A stretch of DNA of 64,000 nt from Natrinema hispanicum (GCF_004217335.1 NZ_SHMP01000003.1:496001-560000), one strand, 5' to 3'. Shown: positions 1 through 9,178, counted from the first letter of the stretch. Numbers and translations are program-made. The notes: generated by a model from the letters alone, not told the origin.

Positions 1-302
1 CGCTCGGGCTCCCGCACGCGGACACGCTCGAGATCGACGGGGTGACGTTCGCGGTGACCCACGGGGCCGGCTCGCTGGCGGGCTGGCAGCGACGGGTCGT
101 CGAGACCGCCCGAGCCGAATCGGTCACCGCCGAGCCGGTCGCCATCGCGGGCCACACTCACGAGGTCGTCGACACGACCGTCGACGGTCTGCGGGTGCTC
201 AACCCCGGCAGCGCGACCGGCGCGGCACCTGCCGACCGCGCGACGATGTACGTCGTGACCGTCACAGACGGGACGCTGACAGTCGAGTTACGGACCGAGT
301 GA
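1..302 (+). CDS. Metallophosphoesterase, YfcE/MJ0936 family (C-terminal part)
   Basis: The reading frame is open from the left edge (codons start at base 3) and ends at TGA 300-302, so the N-terminus lies outside the window. The visible part contains VTHGAG and, later, the pair IAGHTHE and LNPGSATG. These are the late metal-binding motifs (GH-T/S-H followed by NPGS) of small calcineurin-like phosphodiesterases of the YfcE/MJ0936 family, which cleave phosphodiesters with two bound divalent metals. About 100 residues are visible of a usual 160-170. The next gene is co-directional with its own likely start 70 bp downstream. Physiological substrate is not predictable. Confidence 0.82.
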   Translation, partial: LGLPHADTLEIDGVTFAVTHGAGSLAGWQRRVVETARAESVTAEPVAIAGHTHEVVDTTVDGLRVLNPGSATGAAPADRATMYVVTVTDGTLTVELRTE

Positions 303-372
303 GTCCGCCAGCGGCCCTCGTCGGTCGCTCGAGTGCGTGAACAATATCCGTCTCGGGTTCCCCTGTGTGACT

Positions 373-924
373 ATGACACAGCGCGTAACGGTATCGCTCG
401 ACGACGATTCGACGACGGCTCTCGAGACGCTGGTCGCAGAGACGGGGAACGGACAGAGCGAGGTCGTCCGCCGTGCCTTGACCTTCTATGCGGCGAACTT
501 CGAGGCGGCCGACGGAGGCCCAAGCGATAACTTAGAACAGTACTATCAAATGCTCTCCTCGGGCGAACACGTCCTGCTGGACATCGACTTCCTCCATGCC
601 TTCCTTGGCTACTGCTACAACGGCGGCGATCCCGATCCGGCGTTCGTCGAAGCGGCCGACCGCGTCTCCGACTACCATGCCCACGAGTACGCGACCCGGT
701 TCGAGGAAGTCGGGGACCTCCTCGAGTGGCTGTCGTTCTGTGGCTTTCTCGACGTTCGCCAGGAAGGTGAGGGAGTCTACCACCTCGTCTTTCCCTCCGA
801 GGCGGTTCGGTGGTTCATGACGCGATTTATCGAACGCAGCACGGTCGAGTTACCGACGGAGATCAGACTCGAGCAGGGCGTTTCGAAGGTGATCGTGACC
901 GAAGGAGAAGGGAAAGAGGACTGA
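373..924 (+). CDS. Ribbon-helix-helix (CopG-type) transcriptional regulator
   Basis: The protein of about 183 residues opens with TQRVTVSLDDD followed by a helix and SEVVRRALTFY, the pattern of an RHH/MetJ-Arc DNA-binding domain (residues 1-45), which dimerises and inserts a two-strand sheet into the major groove. Residues 60-183 form a second acidic domain I do not recognise; it lacks the His/Cys-rich ACT domain of NikR. I chose ATG 373 because residues upstream of it do not fit the RHH fold. It converges on cbiO with an 11-bp gap, so a role in controlling the metal transporter is possible but is only inferred from proximity. Confidence 0.8.
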   Translation: MTQRVTVSLDDDSTTALETLVAETGNGQSEVVRRALTFYAANFEAADGGPSDNLEQYYQMLSSGEHVLLDIDFLHAFLGYCYNGGDPDPAFVEAADRVSDYHAHEYATRFEEVGDLLEWLSFCGFLDVRQEGEGVYHLVFPSEAVRWFMTRFIERSTVELPTEIRLEQGVSKVIVTEGEGKED

Positions 925-935
925 GGACAGCGATC

Positions 936-1661
936 TCACTCAGCAGGCGATGTCCACGTCTCGAAGACGTAGTTTCGAAGGCCGTACCGTTCGGCGAGCG
1001 GCTGTGAGAGCGTCTCTCCCCGGTAGTCGATAACGCCGTCTTCCAGCACCGTCACCGTATCGGCGACGGTGAGCCCGAAGCCGACGTCGTGGGTCGCGAT
1101 GATCGGCGTGATACCGGCGTCAGTAAGCGACTCGACGAATCGGACGATCGTCCGACAGCCGTCGCCGTCTAATCCGGCGGTCGGTTCGTCGAGCAGTACG
1201 TACTCCGGTTCCATCGCGAGGACGCCGGCCAGCGAGACGCGTTTCTTCTCGCCGCCGCTCAACGTGTTACACAGTCGGTCAGTCCGTTCGTCGAGGTCGA
1301 ACTCCGAGAGGACGCGCTCGATTCGGTCTGGGTCGTCGATGCCCGCGTTCCGCGGGCCGAACTCGACGTCCTGTTCGACCGTCGGCGCGACGATCTGGTC
1401 GTCGGGGTTCTGGAAGACAAGTCCGACGCGCATACGAAGGTCGGCAAGCGAGTCGTCGTCGTATTCGACCGGCTCGTCTCCGACGAACACGGTTCCCGAA
1501 TCGGGTTCGAACAGGCCGTTGAAGTGGCGCAACAGCGTCGACTTCCCGGCACCGTTGCGACCGAAAATGACCGTCACTTCACCCGTGTGTGCCTCGAAGT
1601 TCACGCCCTCGAGGATGGGGTCGTCGCCGTGTCGGAAGTGCAGGTCGTCGGTTTCGATCAT
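936..1661 (-). CDS. cbiO: Cobalt/nickel ECF transporter ATPase CbiO
   Basis: This is the energising ABC ATPase of a group I ECF importer for Co2+ or Ni2+. About 241 residues. It shows Walker [10 protein letters not shown] (34-42), a Q-loop FQNPDD, signature LSGGE (134-138), Walker B VLLDEPT (155-161) and the switch histidine in ATHD. The start ATG at 1661 overlaps the cbiQ stop (ATGA), indicating translational coupling; an upstream start would add three residues. It is the last gene of the cbiM-cbiN-cbiQ-cbiO operon. A single ATPase gene implies an ATPase homodimer. Cobalt versus nickel specificity cannot be read from this subunit. Confidence 0.93.
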   Translation of the reverse strand: MIETDDLHFRHGDDPILEGVNFEAHTGEVTVIFGRNGAGKSTLLRHFNGLFEPDSGTVFVGDEPVEYDDDSLADLRMRVGLVFQNPDDQIVAPTVEQDVEFGPRNAGIDDPDRIERVLSEFDLDERTDRLCNTLSGGEKKRVSLAGVLAMEPEYVLLDEPTAGLDGDGCRTIVRFVESLTDAGITPIIATHDVGFGLTVADTVTVLEDGVIDYRGETLSQPLAERYGLRNYVFETWTSPAE

Positions 1662-2386
1662 ACGGCCCACCCGGCGATGGCGATCAGTGTGAGGACGGCA
1701 GCCGCGTAGCCGTGGCCCCGACTTGTCGTCTGTGCCATCGGCATCTCGCCGGTGTAGTTGCGTGCCAGCATCGCGTCGTTGAGGGTTTCGGCCCGTGACA
1801 TCGACTTCAAGAACACTGAAAACGCCAGCAACTTAGCTGTTCGAAACCTCGTCCGGCGTGTCCGGAAGCCGAGACGCCCGCGCGCCGCGAGCTCGAGACG
1901 GCGAAGTTCGTCGAGCAGGATCTGGATGACGCGGTAGGTGAGCAACGAAATCTCGATGACGAACTGTGGACACCGCAGCGATCGTAACGCGGCAAACAGT
2001 TGCGGGACCGTCGTCGTCACGACCAGATAGCCCAAGATCGTCATCGATCCGAACGAGCGTAGCCCCGTCGTTATCGACCGGTCGATTCCAGTCCAGGAAA
2101 TCGAGAGCGGGCCCATCGAGACGGCGGTCGGCCCGCTGGTAAACAGCGCGATGAGGATCAGACTCGGGAGCAAGAAGTACACCGGAAGCCGGACCACCTG
2201 CAGATAGTCGCGGCCTGTTGCATCGATACCGAGTGCCACGAAGCAGGCGAGTGCACAGACGTACGCGAGCCGACTGGGAGCGACGAGGAGCAACACCAGT
2301 GCGGCAAAGACGAAGTACGCGTTCAAGCGTCCTTCGATTCGGGAGTCCGCGGTGATCTGAATCTGTTCCAGGCTCGTGTGGTGCAT
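1658..2386 (-). CDS. cbiQ: ECF transporter T component CbiQ
   Basis: This 242-residue integral membrane protein has about five hydrophobic segments in its first 150 residues and a cytosolic helix pair with [15 protein letters not shown] and later [17 protein letters not shown], which match the Ala-Arg-Gly coupling helices of CbiQ/EcfT that dock onto the ATPase dimer. It transmits ATP hydrolysis to the CbiM/CbiN substrate-binding unit. It sits 6 bp downstream of cbiN and overlaps cbiO by 4 bp, so one transcript is likely. Length and order are standard for the family. Confidence 0.92.
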   Translation of the reverse strand: MHHTSLEQIQITADSRIEGRLNAYFVFAALVLLLVAPSRLAYVCALACFVALGIDATGRDYLQVVRLPVYFLLPSLILIALFTSGPTAVSMGPLSISWTGIDRSITTGLRSFGSMTILGYLVVTTTVPQLFAALRSLRCPQFVIEISLLTYRVIQILLDELRRLELAARGRLGFRTRRTRFRTAKLLAFSVFLKSMSRAETLNDAMLARNYTGEMPMAQTTSRGHGYAAAVLTLIAIAGWAV

Positions 2387-2392
2387 GACTCA

Positions 2393-2671
2393 CTACGGCG
2401 TCTCAGACGCGGGTTGCAGCGGAGATCCTCGTCCGAGGTAGTACCCGATGATGAGGCCACCGATCGCTGCCTGGAGACTGAACAGCAAGCTCTCGATTTC
2501 GCCGCTCGGGGGCGTCCAGAGGCTTTCGAACCACGGGTCGTAATCCGGGGCGACGGAATCGACCTTTTCGCCTGCAGCGCCGTCGGCCCCACCCCACGCA
2601 CCTGCAGTGGTAAACGAAAAGAGGATGAGCCCGATCATCAGGAGGCCACCCGCGGCGAGCCACCGGTTCAT
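2393..2671 (-). CDS. cbiN: Cobalt transport accessory protein CbiN
   Basis: A 92-residue protein with two transmembrane segments (about residues 5-25 and 65-82) joined by an extracytoplasmic loop containing APDYDPWFESLW followed by a Pro/Ser/Glu stretch. This topology and the loop sequence are typical of CbiN, the small subunit needed to load Co2+ into CbiM. The ATG overlaps the cbiM stop codon by 4 bp. The presence of CbiN rather than NikN/NikL favours cobalt as the substrate, which fits cobalamin-dependent metabolism in haloarchaea. Confidence 0.92.
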   Translation of the reverse strand: MNRWLAAGGLLMIGLILFSFTTAGAWGGADGAAGEKVDSVAPDYDPWFESLWTPPSGEIESLLFSLQAAIGGLIIGYYLGRGSPLQPASETP

Positions 2672-3330
2672 GCTGTCACCCCCAGCCGGGTTCGGACCGA
2701 CTCACTCGACATGGAGATGTAGCCGATCAGGCCGGCTGCGAGTGCGCCTTCAACGATTCCGATCGGGAGCTGTGTCAGCGCGAAGACGCCCAAAAACGTG
2801 ATCGCAGAATCGATGACGCCACTGAGTCCCGGTTCCGCCGGGAACGCGAGGGCGAGCTGGGTAGACGTGACGACGTATGTCGTCCAGTCGGCAACGAGGG
2901 CTGCAGCGAACGTCGCCTTCTGAAGGTCCGTGTGGGGCTTGACCGAGCGGTAGACGGCCCAGCCAAAGAGGGGGCCGATGATCCCCATCGACGTAACGTT
3001 CGCACCGAGGGTCGTCAGGCCGCCGTGACCGAGCAACAACGACTGATACAGCAGAACGATCGTCGAGAGAAACGCGGTGACGGCTGGCCCGAAGAGGACC
3101 ACCGCAATGCCAGTGCCCGTCGGGTGCGACGTACTCCCGGTAACGGACGGCAGTTTCAGCGCCGACAGAACGAAGATGAACGCCGCAGCGACAGCAATGT
3201 GAGACTTATTAACATCTCTATCCTTCACCAGACGCGCAGTCTTCAGCATTCCGTAGCCGACAACTGGGGCGGCAATCGCGTACCACGCGAGCGCCCAGAC
3301 GCCGGGCAGGAATCCTTCCATGATGTGCAT
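2668..3330 (-). CDS. cbiM: Cobalt-binding S component CbiM
   Basis: A 220-residue membrane protein beginning MHIMEGFLP. In CbiM/NikM the N-terminal Met1-His2 and a later His in TSHPTGTG supply the square-planar Co/Ni site, and both are present here, which fixes the start codon at 3330. Six to seven hydrophobic helices follow. It is the first gene of the cbiMNQO operon and is divergent from the Nramp-like gene across a 263-bp intergenic region that carries AT-rich promoter-like sequence and a 10-bp direct repeat array. Confidence 0.94.
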   Translation of the reverse strand: MHIMEGFLPGVWALAWYAIAAPVVGYGMLKTARLVKDRDVNKSHIAVAAAFIFVLSALKLPSVTGSTSHPTGTGIAVVLFGPAVTAFLSTIVLLYQSLLLGHGGLTTLGANVTSMGIIGPLFGWAVYRSVKPHTDLQKATFAAALVADWTTYVVTSTQLALAFPAEPGLSGVIDSAITFLGVFALTQLPIGIVEGALAAGLIGYISMSSESVRTRLGVTA

Positions 3331-3593
3331 ATGTAATCGCCGTACTCGCAGTTATCTGCCTTCCCCATTAAAACAATTTTGGTTGATCTAATACAAACAC
3401 AGTTTCTCGCAGCCCGCCATCCAAACCACGCGAATCAGAACGTTCACCAGACTCGGAACTAAATATAGATATCATACGATTTCATACGGATTCATACAAC
3501 TGATACAACCTCCCAGCGCTACACGTACCCGTATGTTCGACTCTTAACAACCCTTTTGAGCGATACAGAGAGTGGTGTATGTGAATACGCAAC
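3331..3593. promoter_or_regulatory. Divergent intergenic promoter region between cbiM and the Nramp-like gene
   Basis: This 263-bp gap is markedly more AT-rich than its surroundings, with an AT stretch at about 3366-3395 that lies 40-65 nt upstream of cbiM and could hold its TATA and BRE elements. Another AT stretch at about 3460-3480 precedes the Nramp side. It contains the repeat array listed at 3471-3510. No small ORF or RNA is evident. Confidence 0.5.
3471..3510 (+). repeat. Four tandem 10-bp repeats, candidate operator
   Basis: Four consecutive 10-mers read atcatacgat, ttcatacgga, ttcatacaac and tgatacaacc. The core TCATAC recurs three times in exact 10-bp phase, so each copy lies on the same face of the helix, and the fourth is a degenerate GATAC copy. 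The array sits 84-123 bp before the Nramp-like start and 140-180 bp before cbiM. Position between two transporter units makes a cooperative regulator site plausible. The binding protein is unknown. Confidence 0.5.
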
Positions 3594-4799
3594 ATGGGTA
3601 TTATCGACCGACTGAAAGCGATCGGTCCGGGGGCGCTCGTCGCGGCGGCGTTCGTCGGTCCGGGGACGGTAACAACTGCAAGCGTGATCGGCGCGGAGTA
3701 CGCGTACGTGCTCGTGTGGACGATTGCGTTTTCGATTCTGGCGACGATCGTCCTCCAGGAGATGAGCGCGCGATTGGGACTGATCACGCAGGAAGGACTG
3801 GGAGAGGCGTTCCGAAACGAGTTCGAAAACCCGCTTCCGCGGACGATCTCCGTCGCGCTCGTCGTGAGTGCGATCGGGATCGGGACGGCAGCGTTCCAGA
3901 CGGGCAACATCGTCGGCGGTGCCGCCGGCCTGGCGACGATCACCGGCGTCAGCGAGAACGTCTGGGGCCCGATTATGGGCATCATCGCCGCCGGACTGCT
4001 GTGGACGGGCAACTACAAACTGATCGAACGGGTCTTCATCGGCCTCGTGGGGATCATGGGTGCGGCGTTCCTGCTCAACGCCGTCATGGTCCGGCCGGAT
4101 GTTGGCGCGCTGGCGGGTGGTCTCGTGCCGACGGTTCCCGACGGCTCGGCGTATCTCATCGCCGGCCTCATCGGAACCACGGTCGTCGGCTACAACCTGT
4201 TCCTGCACGCGAGTACCGTTCAGGAACGGTGGGACGGCGCGAGCGACCTCGCGGAGTGTCGCACGGACACGATCGGGATGGTCATCGTCGGCGGCCTCAT
4301 CACGACGGCGATCGTCGTCACGGCCGCCGCGGTCTTTCCCGCAGGGACCGAGATCGACAACGTCGGCGAGATGGGCGACCAGTTAGAGCCCGTTTTCGGC
4401 GGCTACGCGCTCACGTTCTTCTCGATCGGCCTCTTTGCGGCTGGCTTTACGAGCGCGATGAGTGCGCCGCTTGCGGGTGCCTACGCCACCGCCGGCGCGC
4501 TCGGCTGGGAGCGTGACCTGACCTCGACGCGGTTCCGGGCGATCTGGATGACGATTCTCGGCATCGGGATCGTCTTCTCGGCGCTTGACTACAATCCCAT
4601 CCAGGTGATCGTCTTCGCACAGGTGGCCAACGGGCTCTTGCTCCCGATTCTGGCCGTCTTCCTCATCTACGCGATGAACAACCGCGACCTGCTGGGCGAG
4701 TACACGAACACCACCCTCCAGAACGTCCTCGGTGGGATCGTAACGCTCGTCGTCGTCGGTATCGGCCTGCAAACGCTCTACGACGTCCTCTTCGTCTAA
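3594..4799 (+). CDS. Nramp-fold transporter lacking canonical metal ligands
   Basis: A 401-residue, roughly 11-TM protein of the Nramp/SLC11 fold. The start is MGIIDRLKAIGPG, typical of TM1. In metal-transporting Nramps TM1 carries DPGN and TM6 carries MPH; here the equivalents are GPGT (22-25) and VGY (198-200), so the aspartate, asparagine and methionine that bind Mn2+/Fe2+ are missing. The stop lies 8 bp before hyuA and all following genes are co-directional. Bacillus YcsG is, from memory, an Nramp homologue encoded beside oxoprolinase-family genes, so transport of an organic substrate of the hydantoinase is a reasonable inference. Confidence 0.78.
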   Translation: MGIIDRLKAIGPGALVAAAFVGPGTVTTASVIGAEYAYVLVWTIAFSILATIVLQEMSARLGLITQEGLGEAFRNEFENPLPRTISVALVVSAIGIGTAAFQTGNIVGGAAGLATITGVSENVWGPIMGIIAAGLLWTGNYKLIERVFIGLVGIMGAAFLLNAVMVRPDVGALAGGLVPTVPDGSAYLIAGLIGTTVVGYNLFLHASTVQERWDGASDLAECRTDTIGMVIVGGLITTAIVVTAAAVFPAGTEIDNVGEMGDQLEPVFGGYALTFFSIGLFAAGFTSAMSAPLAGAYATAGALGWERDLTSTRFRAIWMTILGIGIVFSALDYNPIQVIVFAQVANGLLLPILAVFLIYAMNNRDLLGEYTNTTLQNVLGGIVTLVVVGIGLQTLYDVLFV

Positions 4800-4807
4800 C
4801 GATCTCA

Positions 4808-6877
4808 ATGACAGACGCACCAAACCACGATACGAATTCAGACGCAACGACGCACAACGACTCGAGCGACAACGAGACACGGATCGGCGTCGACGTCGGT
4901 GGCACGTTTACCGACGTGGCGCTGTCGGTCGACGACCGGCTCGTCACCGCGAAGGTGCCATCAACCGAGCCCCAGCACGTCGGCGTGCTCGAGGGCATCG
5001 AAAAGGCGTGTGACGACGCCAGCATCGAACCCGGCAAGATCGACGGCTTCGCCCACGCCATGACCGTCTCGGTCAACGCCTTGCTCGAGCGCGGCGGCGC
5101 GAAGACCGCGCTCGTGACGACCGAGGGGTTCCGGGACGTCCTCGAGATCGGCCGCCAGGACCGGCCGGATCTGTACGATCTCGAGGCCGAAAAGCCCGAA
5201 ACGCTGGTGCCTCGCGACCGGCGGTTCGAGGTCGACGAACGGACCACCGAAGGCGGCGTCGAGCGGCCGGTCGATGTCGCGGAGGTCCGCGAGCTGGCGG
5301 CGACGCTTCGCGACAGCGACGTCGAAGCGGTCGCGGTCTCCCTGCTGCACGCCTATGCCGACCCCGAAAACGAGCGTGTCGTCGCCGAGACGCTGCGCGA
5401 AGAACTGGACGTGCCCGTCTCCGCATCTCACGAAGTGCTCGCGGAGTTCCGCGAGTTCGAGCGGACGTCGACGACGGCCGTCGACGCCTACGTCCGGCCG
5501 GCGATCGACCACTACATCGGCAAACTGGTCGACGAGGCAAGCGACGCCGGGATTCCGGAACCACAGATCATGCAGGCCAACGGCGGCATCGCCGACCCCG
5601 AAACGGTGCGCGAACACGCCGTCACGACGACGCTGTCGGGACCCGCCGCCGGCGTCGTGGGGGCCGCAGCAACCGTCGATGACGACGACGTCGAGGGGCT
5701 CGTGACCTTCGACATGGGCGGCACCTCGAGCGACGTGAGCCTCGTCCGGGACGGACAGGCCGAACGGACGACCGACGCCGAAATCGACGGACTGCCAATC
5801 CGAACGCCGATGGTCGACGTCAACACCGTCGGCGCGGGCGGCGGCTCGATCGCCTGGGTCGACGCCGGCGGCGCGCTCCGGGTCGGGCCGGAATCCTCGG
5901 GCTCCCAGCCCGGCCCCGCCTGTTACGGCCGCGGCGGGACCAAGCCGACTGTCACGGACGCCAACGTCGTGTTAGGCTACATCGGCCCCGAGACCGCACT
6001 CGGCGGCGAGATGACCTTAGACGTCGAGGCGGCCCGCGACGCGCTCGGCCGGCTGGCCGACGAAGCAGGCCTCGAGGGACCGCTCGAGGCGGCACAGGGC
6101 GTCTACCGCGTCGCGAACGCGACGATGACGCGGACGATCCGCTCGGTAACCGTCGAGCGCGGCCACGACCCACGCGAGTTCGCGCTCGTGGCTTTCGGCG
6201 GCGCGGGCCCGATGCACGCCGCGGCACTGGCCGACTCGCTATCGGTCGATCGCGTCGTCGTTCCGCGACCGGGTGGCGTTCTCTCGGCCTTCGGCCTCCT
6301 CGCGGCCGACGAGAGCTACGACGCCGTGCGAACGGTGGGCGTCGACCTCGATGGTGCAGACCGGGCGACGCTCGAGGACGTCTACGACGACCTGGTGGCT
6401 GACGTGCTCGCTGACGCGTCCGATACGGACGCGGCGCAGGTCGAACGGGCCGCCGACTGCCGGTATGCGGGTCAGAGCTTCGAACTAACCGTCCCCGTCG
6501 ACGAGGAGTTCGACGCGGCGGCGGTCGAAGCGCGCTTCCACGATGCCCACGAGCGGACCTACGGCTACGCGATGGACGAATCAATCGAGGTCGTCAACCT
6601 CCGCGCGACGGCGACGGTGCCGGGCACGGAACCGGGGATCAGCCACGAGGGAACGGGCGACGCCGTCGTCGGTTCCCGGGAGGCACACTTCCCCGAGGCC
6701 GGCGCGCGAGAGACGACAGTCTACGACTGGGATCGACTCGAGACGGGTGCGTCGGTCGCGGGACCGGCGGTGCTCGAGCAGGCAGAGAGTACGACGGTCG
6801 TCCCGCCGGCCTGGACTGGTGAGATCCTCGCCGATGGGACGCTCGTCATGACGCGAACGGAGGTGGACACAGAATGA
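4808..6877 (+). CDS. hyuA: Hydantoinase/oxoprolinase family subunit A
   Basis: A 689-residue ATP-dependent amidohydrolase subunit. After a 24-residue acidic, probably disordered N-terminal extension comes GVDVGGTFTD (27-36), the phosphate-binding strand of the HyuA/ASKHA-like N domain, then FDMGGTSSDVSLV and VGAGGGSIAW in the central domain and GAGPMHA further on. These are the family hallmarks. The family hydrolyses 5-membered cyclic imides or lactams (N-methylhydantoin, 5-oxoproline) or carboxylates ketones. The gene overlaps hyuB by 4 bp. The actual substrate is not determined. Confidence 0.9.
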   Translation: MTDAPNHDTNSDATTHNDSSDNETRIGVDVGGTFTDVALSVDDRLVTAKVPSTEPQHVGVLEGIEKACDDASIEPGKIDGFAHAMTVSVNALLERGGAKTALVTTEGFRDVLEIGRQDRPDLYDLEAEKPETLVPRDRRFEVDERTTEGGVERPVDVAEVRELAATLRDSDVEAVAVSLLHAYADPENERVVAETLREELDVPVSASHEVLAEFREFERTSTTAVDAYVRPAIDHYIGKLVDEASDAGIPEPQIMQANGGIADPETVREHAVTTTLSGPAAGVVGAAATVDDDDVEGLVTFDMGGTSSDVSLVRDGQAERTTDAEIDGLPIRTPMVDVNTVGAGGGSIAWVDAGGALRVGPESSGSQPGPACYGRGGTKPTVTDANVVLGYIGPETALGGEMTLDVEAARDALGRLADEAGLEGPLEAAQGVYRVANATMTRTIRSVTVERGHDPREFALVAFGGAGPMHAAALADSLSVDRVVVPRPGGVLSAFGLLAADESYDAVRTVGVDLDGADRATLEDVYDDLVADVLADASDTDAAQVERAADCRYAGQSFELTVPVDEEFDAAAVEARFHDAHERTYGYAMDESIEVVNLRATATVPGTEPGISHEGTGDAVVGSREAHFPEAGARETTVYDWDRLETGASVAGPAVLEQAESTTVVPPAWTGEILADGTLVMTRTEVDTE

Positions 6878-8463
6878 CAGGAGATTCGACACCCGACACG
6901 GCGGACAGTATCGACCCAGTGACCCTCGAGGTCCTGCGCAACCAGTTAGAGAGCGTCGCCGAGGAGATGGGCCAGACCCTGATCCGCGGGGCCTACTCGC
7001 CGAACATCAAGGAACGGCGGGACTGCTCGACGGCGCTCTTTGACGCCGAGGGGCAGATGATCGCCCAGGCCGAACACATCCCGGTCCACCTCGGCGCGAT
7101 GCCCGCTGCAGTCGAAGCCGTCCGCGCACACGACCCCGAGCCCGGCGACGTCTTTGTGCTCAATGACCCATTCACCGGCGGGACGCACCTGCCGGACGTG
7201 ACGATGGTCTCGCCGATCGCCCCCGACGGGGAAATCGTCGGCTATGCGGTCTCGCGCGCCCACCACGCCGACGTCGGCGGGATGACTCCGGGCAGCATGC
7301 CCGCGGGCGCACAGGAGATCTATCAAGAGGGGCTCCGCCTACCGCCGACCCGGCTCGTCGAAGGTGGCGAACCCCGCGAAGATGTCCGCTCGCTCGTGCT
7401 CGCAAACGTTCGCAACGCCCGCGAGCGCCGGGCCGACCTCCGCGCACAGCAGGCGGCCAACGAACGCGCCGAGGAACGCCTCGCCGCACTCTTCGACGAA
7501 CACGGCCGCGAGACCGTCCTCGCGGGCTTCGATGCCGTGATCGACTACTCGCGCGAACGGATCACCGACGAAATCGCGGCGCTCCCGGATGGCACCTACG
7601 AGGCCACCGACGTTCTCGAGGGCGACGGCGTGACCGACGAGGACATCGAGATTAGCGTCACGGTGACGGTCGACGGCGAGGCGATCGACGTCGATTTCTC
7701 GGGTACCGCCGGCCAGCTCGAGGGGAACCTCAACGCCCCGCTGGCGGTCGCGACGAGCGCCGTCTACTTCGTCGTGCGCTCGATCACCGATCCCGAGATC
7801 CCGCCGAACCACGGCTGCTACGAACCCGTGAGCGTCAACGCGCCCGAAGGGACGCTCCTGAATCCGGAGTCCCCAGCCGCCGTGGTCGGCGGCAACGTCG
7901 AGACCAGCCAGCGCGTTACCGACGTCGTCTTCACCGCACTCGCACAGGCGGCACCCGATCGGGTGCCCGCACAGGGCCAGGGGACGATGAACAACCTCAC
8001 CATCGGCGCTCGCGACGGCTCCTTTACCTACTACGAGACGATCGCCGGCGGCTTCGGTGCCCGGGCCGACCGCGACGGGATGGACGGCGTTCAGGTCGGG
8101 ATGACCAACACGCTCAACACCCCGATCGAATCCTTAGAGACCGAGTACCCGCTGCGAGTCGAGCGCTACGCGCTCCGCGAGGGCAGCGGCGGTCGCGGCC
8201 GCCATCGCGGCGGCCTAGGCCTCGAGCGCTCGGTCACCGTCGAGAAGGCATCGACGGTGTCGCTGTTGACCGAGCGCCGTCGCCACGCGCCGAAAGGTGT
8301 CGCCGGCGGTGAGGACGGTGCGACCGGCGAGAACCTGATCGACGGCGAGCCGGCCCCCGCGAAGACGACCGTCGACGTCGACGCCGGGACGACGGTCACC
8401 GTCAAAACGCCCGGCGGCGGCGGCCACGGCGAGCCGGCAGACGACGGTGACGACGATGTCTGA
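6874..8463 (+). CDS. hyuB: Hydantoinase/oxoprolinase family subunit B
   Basis: A 529-residue partner subunit of HyuA. It begins with PVTLEVLRNQLESVAEEMG and contains NIKERRDCSTALFD, NDPFTGGTHLPD and RAHHADVGG, which are conserved HyuB/HydB metal-site and core motifs, and ends in a Gly-rich GGGGHGEP tail typical of the family. ATG overlaps the hyuA stop. Its own stop overlaps the racemase-family start by 8 bp, so the three enzymes are probably translated from one message. Confidence 0.91.
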   Translation: MTGDSTPDTADSIDPVTLEVLRNQLESVAEEMGQTLIRGAYSPNIKERRDCSTALFDAEGQMIAQAEHIPVHLGAMPAAVEAVRAHDPEPGDVFVLNDPFTGGTHLPDVTMVSPIAPDGEIVGYAVSRAHHADVGGMTPGSMPAGAQEIYQEGLRLPPTRLVEGGEPREDVRSLVLANVRNARERRADLRAQQAANERAEERLAALFDEHGRETVLAGFDAVIDYSRERITDEIAALPDGTYEATDVLEGDGVTDEDIEISVTVTVDGEAIDVDFSGTAGQLEGNLNAPLAVATSAVYFVVRSITDPEIPPNHGCYEPVSVNAPEGTLLNPESPAAVVGGNVETSQRVTDVVFTALAQAAPDRVPAQGQGTMNNLTIGARDGSFTYYETIAGGFGARADRDGMDGVQVGMTNTLNTPIESLETEYPLRVERYALREGSGGRGRHRGGLGLERSVTVEKASTVSLLTERRRHAPKGVAGGEDGATGENLIDGEPAPAKTTVDVDAGTTVTVKTPGGGGHGEPADDGDDDV

Positions 8464-9178
8464 GCCGAGCGAGCGCTCCGAACGAGTTGGGCTGGTCGTT
8501 CCCTCGTCGAACACGACGGCCGAGCCAGAGTTCCGGGCACACCTCCCGGATTCGGTCACCATCCACGGCGCGCGGATGGCCCTCGAGTCGGTCACCGTCG
8601 ACGAACTCGACGCGATGAGCGACGACGCAGCGCGTGCGGCCGAACTGCTTGGCCACGCCGACATCGACGCAGTCGCCTACGCCTGCACCACCGGCAGCTT
8701 ACTCCACGGGCCGGGATTCGATGCCGAACTCGAGGAGCGACTGACCGAGGCGGCCGGCGTCCCCGCAGTGGCGACGGCCCGCTCGGTCGTCCGCGGGCTC
8801 GAGGCGCTCGACGCCGAGCGAATCGCCGTCGTAACGCCCTATACCAGCAACCTCGACGCGAAAGAGCAGGACTTCCTCGAAGCAGCGGGGTTCGAGGTCG
8901 CATCGATCGACGGCCGGGGACTCGCAGCGAACACGGCCATCGGCGCGCTGACGCCTGATGACGCGTTCCAACAGGTCCGCGAACACGTCGATCCCGCCGC
9001 CCTCGACGCCGTCTTCGTCTCCTGTACGAACTACCGCTCGCTGGCAGTGGTCGACGACCTCGAGTCGAAACTGGGGGTGCCGGTGATCACGAGCAACGGC
9101 GCGACGCTGTGGGACCTCTGTGGAGCGGCGGATCTCGCAGTCGACGGCCCGGGAACGCTGTTCAATCACGACCGCTAA
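8456..9178 (+). CDS. Asp/Glu/hydantoin racemase superfamily enzyme (maleate isomerase-like)
   Basis: A 240-residue protein opening VGLVVPSSNTTAEPEF, the signature of the maleate cis-trans isomerase/arylmalonate decarboxylase branch of the Asp/Glu racemase superfamily. The two catalytic cysteines are in ACTTGS (C77) and VSCTNYR (C190), one per pseudo-symmetric half. I prefer ATG 8456 to the GTG at 8447 because the family begins just before this strand. Because it is coupled to hyuAB, it may racemise or isomerise a hydantoin-derived product, but isomerase, racemase and decarboxylase activities cannot be separated by reading. Confidence 0.83.
   Translation: MSEPSERSERVGLVVPSSNTTAEPEFRAHLPDSVTIHGARMALESVTVDELDAMSDDAARAAELLGHADIDAVAYACTTGSLLHGPGFDAELEERLTEAAGVPAVATARSVVRGLEALDAERIAVVTPYTSNLDAKEQDFLEAAGFEVASIDGRGLAANTAIGALTPDDAFQQVREHVDPAALDAVFVSCTNYRSLAVVDDLESKLGVPVITSNGATLWDLCGAADLAVDGPGTLFNHDR

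Noticed and set aside
373..924. NikR
   Set aside because: The RHH part fits, but the C-terminal domain lacks the histidine/cysteine metal site of NikR and differs in length.
3331..3593. Cobalamin riboswitch upstream of cbiM
   Set aside because: No B12-box-like conserved core was seen, and the region is AT-rich with simple promoter features.
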